Shown here piece by piece: positions 5,804 to 12,383 of a stretch of DNA of 12,383 nucleotides. Location of the stretch: positions 1 through 12,383 of the forward strand of contig CALCUH010000109.1 of the NCBI GenBank assembly GCA_937907165.1, given 5' to 3'. The stretch's first letter is position 1; each line of letters begins with the position of its first letter. The notes under the pieces were generated by a model, which saw only the letters and a program-made list of their open reading frames with translations, did not search any database and was not told the DNA's origin. The position numbers and the translations under genes were made by a program. Source of the stretch: an uncultured Bacteroidales bacterium (GTDB lineage Bacteria; Bacteroidota; Bacteroidia; Bacteroidales; Paludibacteraceae).

Positions 5804-8800
5804 ATGAGTCAGAAGTTTAAGAAGGTCATTTTGCTCGGTTCCGGTGCATTGAAGATCGGACAAGCAGGCGAGTTCGATTATTCAGGTTCGCAGGCGTTGA
5901 AGGCTTTGCGCGAGGAGGGCATCTCCACAGTTTTGATTAATCCTAACATTGCGACTATCCAAACGTCGGAAGGCGTGGCTGACAAGGTCTATTTCTTGCC
6001 TATCACCCCTTATTTCGTTGAGGAGATTATCAAAAAGGAACAACCTGATGGTATCTTGTTGGCTTTCGGTGGTCAGACCGCATTGAACTGCGGTACTGAG
6101 CTTTACACATCTGGCGTATTGAAGAAATATGGCGTCCAAGTACTCGGTACCTCCGTTGATGCTATCATGATCACGGAAGACCGTGACCTTTTTGTGAAGA
6201 GTTTGAAGGAAATCGACGCTAAGACTCCGGTTTCTCAGGCGGTTGAGAATATGGAGGACGCCTTGACGGTCGCTCGTCGTATCGGTTATCCGGTGATGGT
6301 CCGCTCCGCTTATGCTTTGGGTGGTCTCGGTTCTGGTATCTGCGCAAATGAAGAGGAGTTCATCGAGCTTTGCGATAGCGCCTTGGCTCACTCTAAGCAA
6401 ATCCTCGTTGAGGAGTCTTTGAAGGGTTGGAAGGAGATCGAGTTCGAGGTGATCCGTGATAAGAATGACCACTGCTTCACCGTGGTTCCGATGGAAAACT
6501 TCGATCCGCTCGGTATCCATACGGGTGAGAGTATCGTTGTCGCTCCTATTATCTCTCTTTCTCAAGACCAAATCAATTTATTGCAGGATATCGCCAAGAA
6601 GGTGGTTCGCCACATCGGTATCGTCGGCGAGTGCAACATCCAATACGCTTTCAACGCTGAGACGAACGATTATCGTATTATTGAGATCAACGCTCGTTTG
6701 AGCCGTTCTTCCGCTTTGGCTTCCAAGGCTTCCGGTTATCCGTTGGCTTTCGTGGCTGCTAAGTTGGCTTTGGGTTACTCTTTGGATCAAATCGGTGAGA
6801 TGGGTACGCCTAATTCGGCTTACGTCGCTCCATCCGTTGATTATATCATCGTGAAGATCCCTCGCTGGGATTTGTCTAAGTTCGTTGGTGTTGACCGTGA
6901 GATCAACTCTTCCATGAAGTCTGTCGGTGAGATCATGTCCATCGGTAAGTCTTTCGAGGAGATCATCCAAAAGGGTCTTCGTATGATCGGTCAGGGAATG
7001 CACGGTTTCGTAGGAAACCACGACATCGAGTTCGCCGATCTCGACAAGGAGTTGTCTCACCCTACCGATTTGCGTATCTTCGCTATCGCCGCTGCTTTGG
7101 AGAAGGGTTATTCCATCGAGAAGATTGTTGATTTGACTAAGATAGACAAATGGTTCATTGGCAAGTTGAAAAACATCGTGGACTATACGAAGGTGTTGGG
7201 TCAATACAAGAAGATTGAGGATATTCCTGCTGACGTGATGAAAGAGGCTAAGAGACTCGGTTTCTCCGACTTCCAAATCGCCCGCTTCTCCGAGAATCCT
7301 ACCAATAACATGGAGAAGGAGATCCTCCGCGTGCGTAATCTCCGTAAGAAACAGAATATCACGCCTGCCGTTCGCCGTATCAACACGGTGGCTTCCGAGC
7401 ACCCTGAGTTGACTAATTATTTGTACATGACTTATGGCGTTTCAGAGCATAGCATCGACTATTCATATAGAAATGACAAGAACATCGTGGTTCTCGGTTC
7501 CGGCGCATACCGTATCGGTTCTTCCGTAGAGTTCGACTGGTGTTCCGTTAACGCTGTGAAGACTGCTCGTAAGTTGGGTTACAAGTCTATCATGATTAAC
7601 TACAATCCTGAGACAGTCTCTACGGACTACGATATGTGCGACAGACTCTACTTCGACGAGTTGAGCTTCGAGCGTGTGTTGGATGTCATCGACTTGGAGA
7701 ATCCTAAGGGTGTGATCGTCTCTGTGGGTGGTCAGATTCCAAATAACTTGGCGATGAAGTTGTACCGCCAGAACGTTCCTGTTTTGGGTACTTCTCCGGT
7801 TTCCATCGACCGCGCCGAGAACCGTCACAAATTCTCCGCTATGTTGGATCAGTTGGGTATCGACCAGCCTCGTTGGGGCGAGTTGACCAGCTCTGAGGAT
7901 ATCGACAACTTCATCAAGGAGGTCGGCTTCCCAGTCTTGATTCGTCCTTCTTACGTGTTGTCTGGTGCGGCGATGAACGTTTGCTACAACAGAGAGCAGA
8001 TGGAGACGTTCTTGAAGATGGCCGCTAAGGTTTCTAAGGAATATCCTGTAGTCGTTTCTTCCTTCTTGCAGGGCGCTAAGGAGATTGAATTCGATGCGGT
8101 TGCTAAGAATGGTGAAATCATCGAATATGCTATTTCGGAGCACGTCGAGTTCGCCGGTGTCCACTCAGGTGACGCTACGCTTGTATTCCCTGCTCAGAAG
8201 ATTTATTTGGAGACTGTCCGTCAGATTAAGAAGGTCAGCAAGAAGATCGCTAAGGAGTTGAACATCAGCGGTCCTTTCAATATCCAATATTTGGCAAAGG
8301 ACAATGCGGTGAAGGTTATCGAGTGTAACTTGCGTTCTTCTCGTAGCTTCCCATTCGTTTCTAAGGTCTTGAAGAGAAACTTCATCGAGACGGCTACTAA
8401 GATTATGTTGGATGTGCCAGTTGAAAAACCGGATTCATCTACTTTCGATATCGATTATGTGGGAGTGAAGGCTTCCCAATTCTCATTCGCCCGCTTGCAC
8501 AAGGCTGACCCGGTTCTTGGCGTCGACATGTCGTCTACCGGTGAGGTTGGTTGCATCGGTAAGGATTTCGACAGCGCGTTGATGACTTCCTTGCTCTCTG
8601 TCGGATACAAGGTGCCTACGAAGGGCGTTTTGGTCTCTTCGGGTGATATCCGCGGTAAGGTTGATTTGTTGGACGCTTGCAAGTTGCTCGCTGCTGGAGG
8701 TTATAAGATTTACGCGACGGAGGGTACGCAGAAGTTCCTCGCAGAGCATGACGTTCCTGCTACTACGGTCAGCTGGCCTGACGAGCAAAATCACAATGTG

Positions 8801-9022
8801 AACATCATCTCATTGTTACAAGAACATCAAGTAGACTTGGTGGTGAATATCCCTAAGGATCACACGAAACGTGAGTTGACGAATGGTTATAAGATCCGTC
8901 GTTCGGCTATCGACCATGCGATTCCTTTGATGACCAATGCCCGTTTGGCGAGTGCGTTCATCAAGGCGTTCTGCAACATGAAGGAGAATGATATCGAGGT
9001 TAAGACTTGGCAAGAGTATTAA
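5804..9022 (+). CDS. carB: Carbamoyl phosphate synthase large subunit, eukaryote-like type
   Basis: This is the synthetase subunit that makes carbamoyl phosphate from bicarbonate, two ATP and ammonia delivered by CarA, feeding pyrimidine and arginine synthesis. At 1072 residues it matches CarB full length. Order: first carboxyphosphate half (GSGALKIGQAGEFDYSGSQA at 12-31; ATP-grasp about 126-330 with ALGGLGSG at 171-178 and EINARLSRSSALASK at 294-308), oligomerisation region about 400-555, second half (GSGAYRIGSSVEFDW at 565-579; GVHSGDATL and ECNLRSSRSFPFVSK at 840-854), and an MGS-like allosteric domain about 935-1072. Wording such as NPNIATIQTS, SRSFPFVSK and TVSWP is closer to animal CAD/CPS1 than to E. 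coli CarB (NPRAARTVPFVSK). No glutaminase domain is fused and no carA is in the window. ATG 5804 begins the standard N-terminus; there is no Shine-Dalgarno site. Codons are more uniform and optimised than in neighbouring genes, suggesting high expression. It is monocistronic, with its own leader and terminator. Confidence 0.96.
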   Translation: MSQKFKKVILLGSGALKIGQAGEFDYSGSQALKALREEGISTVLINPNIATIQTSEGVADKVYFLPITPYFVEEIIKKEQPDGILLAFGGQTALNCGTELYTSGVLKKYGVQVLGTSVDAIMITEDRDLFVKSLKEIDAKTPVSQAVENMEDALTVARRIGYPVMVRSAYALGGLGSGICANEEEFIELCDSALAHSKQILVEESLKGWKEIEFEVIRDKNDHCFTVVPMENFDPLGIHTGESIVVAPIISLSQDQINLLQDIAKKVVRHIGIVGECNIQYAFNAETNDYRIIEINARLSRSSALASKASGYPLAFVAAKLALGYSLDQIGEMGTPNSAYVAPSVDYIIVKIPRWDLSKFVGVDREINSSMKSVGEIMSIGKSFEEIIQKGLRMIGQGMHGFVGNHDIEFADLDKELSHPTDLRIFAIAAALEKGYSIEKIVDLTKIDKWFIGKLKNIVDYTKVLGQYKKIEDIPADVMKEAKRLGFSDFQIARFSENPTNNMEKEILRVRNLRKKQNITPAVRRINTVASEHPELTNYLYMTYGVSEHSIDYSYRNDKNIVVLGSGAYRIGSSVEFDWCSVNAVKTARKLGYKSIMINYNPETVSTDYDMCDRLYFDELSFERVLDVIDLENPKGVIVSVGGQIPNNLAMKLYRQNVPVLGTSPVSIDRAENRHKFSAMLDQLGIDQPRWGELTSSEDIDNFIKEVGFPVLIRPSYVLSGAAMNVCYNREQMETFLKMAAKVSKEYPVVVSSFLQGAKEIEFDAVAKNGEIIEYAISEHVEFAGVHSGDATLVFPAQKIYLETVRQIKKVSKKIAKELNISGPFNIQYLAKDNAVKVIECNLRSSRSFPFVSKVLKRNFIETATKIMLDVPVEKPDSSTFDIDYVGVKASQFSFARLHKADPVLGVDMSSTGEVGCIGKDFDSALMTSLLSVGYKVPTKGVLVSSGDIRGKVDLLDACKLLAAGGYKIYATEGTQKFLAEHDVPATTVSWPDEQNHNVNIISLLQEHQVDLVVNIPKDHTKRELTNGYKIRRSAIDHAIPLMTNARLASAFIKAFCNMKENDIEVKTWQEY

Positions 9023-9045
9023 TTATCGGTGGCTAAATATAGTGG

Positions 9046-9075
9046 AAGGGTCAGGCATTTGCCTGACCCTTTTTT
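9046..9075 (+). terminator. Intrinsic terminator after carB
   Basis: A perfect 11-bp stem, AAGGGTCAGGC with GCCTGACCCTT, closes an ATTT loop and leads into a T-run, 23 bases after the carB stop. It is strong and separates carB from the downstream glycosyltransferase operon. Confidence 0.9.
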
Positions 9076-9196
9076 AAAGTTAATGTTTTTCTGACGGTAC
9101 GCTTGTAGTTTTACGTAGTTTTATTCTTCAAGTCGGATTCAATTTGGAACTCTATTTGTCTATGTGTTGAAATATTCCGAAATCATATTCAGAATA

Positions 9197-9222
9197 CGGA
9201 CTTATTTTTTTATCTTTGTCCG
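9197..9222 (+). promoter_or_regulatory. Putative promoter for the downstream operon
   Basis: TATCTTTG at 9211-9218 matches the TAnnTTTG -7 box; the -33 element is not clear. The inverted repeat CGGAC (9197-9201) and GTCCG (9218-9222) brackets the -7 box and may be an operator. The rest of the 9076-9350 gap is A/T-rich and shows no gene. Confidence 0.5.
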
Positions 9223-9251
9223 AATTTAATCGATTAGTATACTCTTATGTT

Positions 9252-9281
9252 TAAGCATTGGTTTTATGCTTACGTTTTTTT
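9252..9281 (+). terminator. Weak terminator-like hairpin in the operon leader
   Basis: TAAGCAT (9252-9258) pairs perfectly with ATGCTTA (9266-9272) around a 7-base loop, followed by CG and seven T. The stem is A/T-rich and short, so it is a weak terminator at best. It lies in the predicted leader about 70 bases before the glycosyltransferase start, a layout like the carB leader. Confidence 0.4.
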
Positions 9282-9350
9282 ATGCGGATATGGATTTTTT
9301 ATACGATTTAAGACGATAAGAGTAGATGAGAGCTATTAGTTGTGAGGCTG

Positions 9351-10481
9351 ATGACCAAGGGAAAGGTATTACATATATCGAAATTTTATCCACCTTATAA
9401 GGGTGGAATCGAAGACGTATGTTATAGTATTGTTAGCGCCATGGATGACTATGAGCGTCGGGTATTGTGTTTCAATACGGGACGTGAAACGGTGGAGGAA
9501 CAGTACGATGGTGTGTCTGTATGTCGTTTAGGCGTTCAGATGCAACGTTTTAGCCAGCCGATATCTTTTTCTTATCCAACCGCCTTGAAGCGTGAATTGG
9601 AGGAATTCCGTCCGAATATCATCCATCTTCATACGCCTAATCCTTATGCTTCATTTCTTGTTTGCCGTTATATTCCTGATGATGTGAAGTTGGTTGTTCA
9701 TTGGCATTCGGATATCGTGAAGCAGCAGTTTACCTATAATGCTTTTAAACCTTTCGAGAGGAAATTGTTGGAAAGGGCGGACGTCATTTTTGCGACGAGT
9801 CCCAATTACGCTGAACATTCAGCTCCATTGCATGATTTCAGAAAGAAAGTTGTCATTGTCCCTAACGGAATCAATGAGGAGAAGATTTCTCCGCGTGAAG
9901 GCGATGAGGAGAGAATTGAGGAGATAAAAGCTAAGTACAATGGGAAGAAGATCATCTTTTTCATGGGGCGTCATGTCTTTTATAAGGGTATTTCCCATTT
10001 GATCGAGGCTGAAAAACTAATCAAATCCGATTGTGTGATTTTGATTGCGGGAGAAGGTCCGTTGACGAAAGAGTTGAAAAATAACGCCGATGGTGGGAGA
10101 ATCCATTTTATCGGTAAGATAAGCGATGATGAAATCCGTTTGTATATGCGGGCGGCTTCTGTTTTCGCCTTCCCTTCCATCACGAAGAACGAGGCGTTCG
10201 GCATTGTGCTTGCAGAGGCGATGTATTGCGCCACTCCGCCTGTCCTGTTCTCCATCGAGGGATCTGGCGTGAATTGGTTGAACCAGAACGGAGTGACGGG
10301 CATTGAGGTCGCGAATGGTGATTCTAAGGCTTTCGCGGCTGCGATAGATGATTTGTTGATAGATAAGGATAACATCTGTTCGAGGTTGGGTGAGAATGCC
10401 CATAACCGTATTGTGGAGAATTTCACGATGGCTCGCATTAAGTCGGTTATCGAAAAGGAATATGAAGTGTTAATTCACTAA
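9351..10481 (+). CDS. GT4-family glycosyltransferase
   Basis: A 376-residue retaining GT-B glycosyltransferase. It opens with KVLHISKFYPPYKGGIEDV, the acceptor-side loop typical of GT4 enzymes of polysaccharide synthesis. HLHTPNPYA near 92-100 and VVHWHSDIV near 115-123 lie in the first half. VPNGIN, IIFFMGRHVFYKGI and IAGEGPL lead to the E-x7-E motif in EAFGIVLAE (Glu281, Glu289). There is no signal peptide, so it should be cytoplasmic. GTG 9342 is in frame three codons upstream and cannot be excluded; ATG 9351 is chosen as the stronger codon. Its stop overlaps the next gene's start by one base, marking an operon. The sugar donor is not readable; similar sequences are often called mannosyl- or rhamnosyltransferases, but that is only a guess. 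Confidence 0.88.
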   Translation: MTKGKVLHISKFYPPYKGGIEDVCYSIVSAMDDYERRVLCFNTGRETVEEQYDGVSVCRLGVQMQRFSQPISFSYPTALKRELEEFRPNIIHLHTPNPYASFLVCRYIPDDVKLVVHWHSDIVKQQFTYNAFKPFERKLLERADVIFATSPNYAEHSAPLHDFRKKVVIVPNGINEEKISPREGDEERIEEIKAKYNGKKIIFFMGRHVFYKGISHLIEAEKLIKSDCVILIAGEGPLTKELKNNADGGRIHFIGKISDDEIRLYMRAASVFAFPSITKNEAFGIVLAEAMYCATPPVLFSIEGSGVNWLNQNGVTGIEVANGDSKAFAAAIDDLLIDKDNICSRLGENAHNRIVENFTMARIKSVIEKEYEVLIH

Positions 10482-11356
10482 TGTGTATGAAAAGACTGGC
10501 GCACATTTTTTTGTTGCTGTCTTTCTCTTTATGTGTTGTTCAAGCTCAAAACGAGGTTGTTAAATTATGGGACAATCATCCTACCCATAAGGAGAAGCGT
10601 CCGGAGATGAGGATTTTCTCACCTGTCGACTCTTTGCGTAATGATGTTTGTGTGATTGTTTGTCCCGGAGGAAGTTACCATCATCTTGGTTTGAAAAACG
10701 AGGGCTCGGAGGTTGCCGAGGTGATCAATAGTTGGGGCGCTACGGCGGTAGTGTTGCGTTATCGGGTTTCCATGAAGGGGAACCATCATCCTGCTATGAT
10801 TGAGGATTTCCAGCGCGCGATGCAGTTTTTGCGTGAGAATGCGGAGAAATATCAAATCGATCCGCATAAGATCGGTTGCGTAGGCTTTTCGGCTGGCGGT
10901 CATCTGGTTACGATGGGTGGCGCATTCTTTTCCCATGATTATTTGGCGGATCGGGGTATCCGAACTTCCGTTAGTCTGAGACCTGATTTTGTAGCGCCGG
11001 TTTATCCTGTGGTTTCGATGCAGGATAGTATAGCTCATCGGAAGTCGAGGTTGAATCTTTTGGGAGAGGGATTTTCCCGAGCGAAGGCTGACAGTTTTTC
11101 GATGGAAAGGAGAATTCCTGATGATATGCCGCCTGTTTTCCTTTTGGCGTGTAGGGATGATGATGTGGTGGATTACCGTAATAGCGTAGTTCTTTATGAA
11201 GCGCTGAAGGCGAAGAATATTCCGTGTGACTACCATCTGTTCGAAAAGGGAGGGCACGGATTCGGAATGACTCGGACAACATCCGAGGAGACGCGTGAAT
11301 GGTATTTAATGTTCAAGGCTTGGCTCGCGGATAACGGGTTCTTGCCGAAAAAATAG
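10481..11356 (+). CDS. Exported alpha/beta hydrolase, esterase-like
   Basis: The product belongs to the alpha/beta hydrolases often annotated as acetylxylan esterase-like or xylanase-associated esterases. A signal peptide (KRLAHIFLLLSFSLCVVQAQ, cleaved near AQ-N) implies export to the periplasm or surface. The mature protein shows VCPGGSYHHLG at 60-70 (oxyanion region), GFSAGG with nucleophile Ser137, an Asp226-228 cluster in ACRDDDVVDYRNS (catalytic acid), and GGHGFGM with His259. The triad is complete for a hydrolase of normal length (291). The substrate is unknown; removal of acetyl or other acyl groups from a glycan is the usual guess. ATG 10481 overlaps the preceding stop (TAATG); ATG 10487 would start MKRLAHIF, a more typical signal peptide. 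The next gene begins 13 bases downstream, so co-transcription is very likely. Confidence 0.83.
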   Translation: MCMKRLAHIFLLLSFSLCVVQAQNEVVKLWDNHPTHKEKRPEMRIFSPVDSLRNDVCVIVCPGGSYHHLGLKNEGSEVAEVINSWGATAVVLRYRVSMKGNHHPAMIEDFQRAMQFLRENAEKYQIDPHKIGCVGFSAGGHLVTMGGAFFSHDYLADRGIRTSVSLRPDFVAPVYPVVSMQDSIAHRKSRLNLLGEGFSRAKADSFSMERRIPDDMPPVFLLACRDDDVVDYRNSVVLYEALKAKNIPCDYHLFEKGGHGFGMTRTTSEETREWYLMFKAWLADNGFLPKK

Positions 11357-11369
11357 GAGATGTGTTTTT

Positions 11370-12383
11370 ATGGACCAATTTGTTCCGGAAATTGAATTTC
11401 AGCCGTTGGCTGTGATTAAATCTTTTCAAGAAGGTAAACTGAGGGAGGATTTGGAATATCTCTCGGCTAAGTCCCGTTTTTATCAGGACCTTTTTGCGAA
11501 AAATAGTATCGATGTTTCCAAAATCAAGACGTTGGAGGATTTGCGTTGTGTCCCATTTACGACGAAGGAGGATCTTCAGACGAGGAATAGGGATTTCTTC
11601 TGCGTGGAATCTTCCGAAATCAGGGATTATATCACTACTTCCGGTACGTTGAGCGACCCTACCACTTTCGCCATGACGGAGAAGGATTTGGTGCGTCTCG
11701 CTTATAACGAGGCTATCTCCTTCACGGGTACGGGTGGCCATCCGGGTGAGATTTACCAGTTGATGACGACGATAGACAAACGCTTCATGGCTGGTTACGC
11801 TTATTGCATGGGTATCAGAATGATGGGCGCCGGTTTGGTGCGTGTGGGTAACGGAATTCCGGAGTTGCAGTGGGATACGATCAAACGTATCAAGCCGGAT
11901 GCGATTATCTGCGTGCCTTCGTTTATTCTGCGTATCATCAAGTTCGCTGAGGAACACGGTATCGATTATAAGAATTGTAGCGTGAAAAAAGCCGTTTGCA
12001 TCGGGGAAAATCTTCGTAACGACGACTTCTCGCTCAACCTTCTCGGAAGCAAGATCAAGGAGAAGTGGGATATTGAACTCTATTCCACTTACGCCTCTAC
12101 TGAGATGAGCACCTCTTTCTGTGAATGTTCCGCCGGAAAGGGTGGACATCACCATCCTGAGTTGATTATTTGCGAATTGATCGATGAAAACGGCAATCCG
12201 GTGCCGGACGGCGTCGCCTATGGAGTCCTCGACTTCTACTGCAAGAAGGGGATGGTCGGCAAGGTCCTGTTCGACGATTTCTTCTTCCCCGACGGGACGA
12301 AGCCCGAATGGGAGAGGGTGAGCTTCCTGCAGAAGGACTTCATCCGCTGGTTCAACAAGGAGCGCACGAAGACGATGCTGACC
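11370..12383 (+). CDS. PaaK/CapK-like adenylate-forming enzyme, partial and possibly chimeric at its 3' end
   Basis: The frame stays open for 338 codons to the window edge; a full enzyme would be about 430. Residues 1-280 read as a phenylacetate-CoA-ligase-like (PaaK/CapK) member of the ANL superfamily, which activates a carboxylic acid with ATP. YITTSGTLSDPTTF at 87-100 is the ATP-phosphate loop, YSTYASTEMSTSF at 238-250 the adenine-binding motif, and HHHPELIICELIDENGNPVPDG at 260-281 a conserved family stretch. After that the expected run (GE.GE..ITTLG.EGMPLLR..TGD) is missing and is replaced by unrelated residues, with a sharp rise in third-position G/C. GGAGA at 11356-11360, 9 bases upstream of the ATG and overlapping the previous stop, supports this start. 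CapK-like enzymes often occur near surface-polysaccharide genes; the acid is unknown. Confidence 0.7.
   Translation, partial: MDQFVPEIEFQPLAVIKSFQEGKLREDLEYLSAKSRFYQDLFAKNSIDVSKIKTLEDLRCVPFTTKEDLQTRNRDFFCVESSEIRDYITTSGTLSDPTTFAMTEKDLVRLAYNEAISFTGTGGHPGEIYQLMTTIDKRFMAGYAYCMGIRMMGAGLVRVGNGIPELQWDTIKRIKPDAIICVPSFILRIIKFAEEHGIDYKNCSVKKAVCIGENLRNDDFSLNLLGSKIKEKWDIELYSTYASTEMSTSFCECSAGKGGHHHPELIICELIDENGNPVPDGVAYGVLDFYCKKGMVGKVLFDDFFFPDGTKPEWERVSFLQKDFIRWFNKERTKTMLT
12198..12383. other. Compositional and homology break inside the last gene
   Basis: From codon 277 of the PaaK-like frame, 58 of 62 codons end in G or C, against 7 of the 13 codons just before. The protein also stops matching the PaaK family at about residue 281. 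The new stretch (for example KVLFDDFFFPDGTKPEWERV) reads like real coding sequence in the same frame, but I do not recognise it; a faint resemblance to the FDDYFYP motif of GH10-like hydrolases is not enough for a call. Confidence 0.6.

Noticed and set aside
5882..8794. Long minus-strand open frames (up to 274 codons) opposite carB
   Set aside because: They are antisense shadows of carB's biased codons; their translations are Leu/Arg/Asp-rich with no recognisable domains, while the plus strand encodes an intact CarB.
10619..11257. Minus-strand open frames opposite the esterase gene
   Set aside because: They lie antisense to an intact catalytic triad and have no recognisable content.
11313..12155. 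280-codon minus-strand open frame over the esterase end and PaaK-like gene
   Set aside because: The plus strand carries recognisable ANL motifs with a good ribosome site; the minus frame has no domain signature and crosses two real genes.
12198..12383. Transposase or integrase fragment at the window end
   Set aside because: FIRWFNKER loosely recalls the YIRWYNxxR end of IS3-type transposases, but the preceding residues do not fit that family and no inverted repeat or target duplication is visible.

Overview
The window looks like chromosomal DNA of a gut-type Bacteroidales bacterium. The evidence is promoters of the Bacteroidetes kind (TTTG, about 19 bases, TAnnTTTG), best at 4357-4387; few strong Shine-Dalgarno sites; signal peptides ending just before a Gln; a GLUG-repeat surface protein; and a carbamoyl phosphate synthase large chain of the eukaryote-like (CAD/CPS1) type. 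Genus cannot be resolved by eye. No tRNA, rRNA, CRISPR array, insertion sequence or integrase was seen.

Layout. 1-82: tail of an upstream unit ending in an intrinsic terminator. 245-2484: two overlapping plus-strand genes for exported proteins, a GDPD/PI-PLC-like phosphodiesterase and a GLUG-repeat protein with a T9SS-like C-terminal domain. 2530-4194: a convergent minus-strand membrane phosphoethanolamine transferase (EptA/MCR-like). 4195-4475: a divergent promoter region. 4476-5588: a GT4 glycosyltransferase. 5589-5803: a structured leader with a textbook intrinsic terminator upstream of carB. 5804-9022: carB, complete and followed by its own terminator. 9076-9350: promoter and leader with a second terminator-like hairpin. 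9351-12383: a tightly packed operon of a second GT4 glycosyltransferase, an exported alpha/beta hydrolase (esterase-like) and a PaaK/CapK-like adenylate-forming enzyme that runs off the window.

How it fits together. Most genes concern the cell surface: glycosyl transfer, phosphoethanolamine transfer to lipid A or another glycolipid, secreted phosphodiester and ester hydrolysis, an adhesin-like surface protein, and acid activation of a type often found near polysaccharide loci. carB is the housekeeping exception (pyrimidine and arginine precursor). It sits alone without carA, has strongly optimised codons, and has its own promoter, leader and terminator.

The most notable points are the terminator-bearing carB leader with further predicted RNA structure and an overlapping short ORF, the eukaryote-like CarB regulatory domain, and an abrupt change of composition and homology at about 12198 inside the last gene, which suggests a chimeric join or a recombination point.
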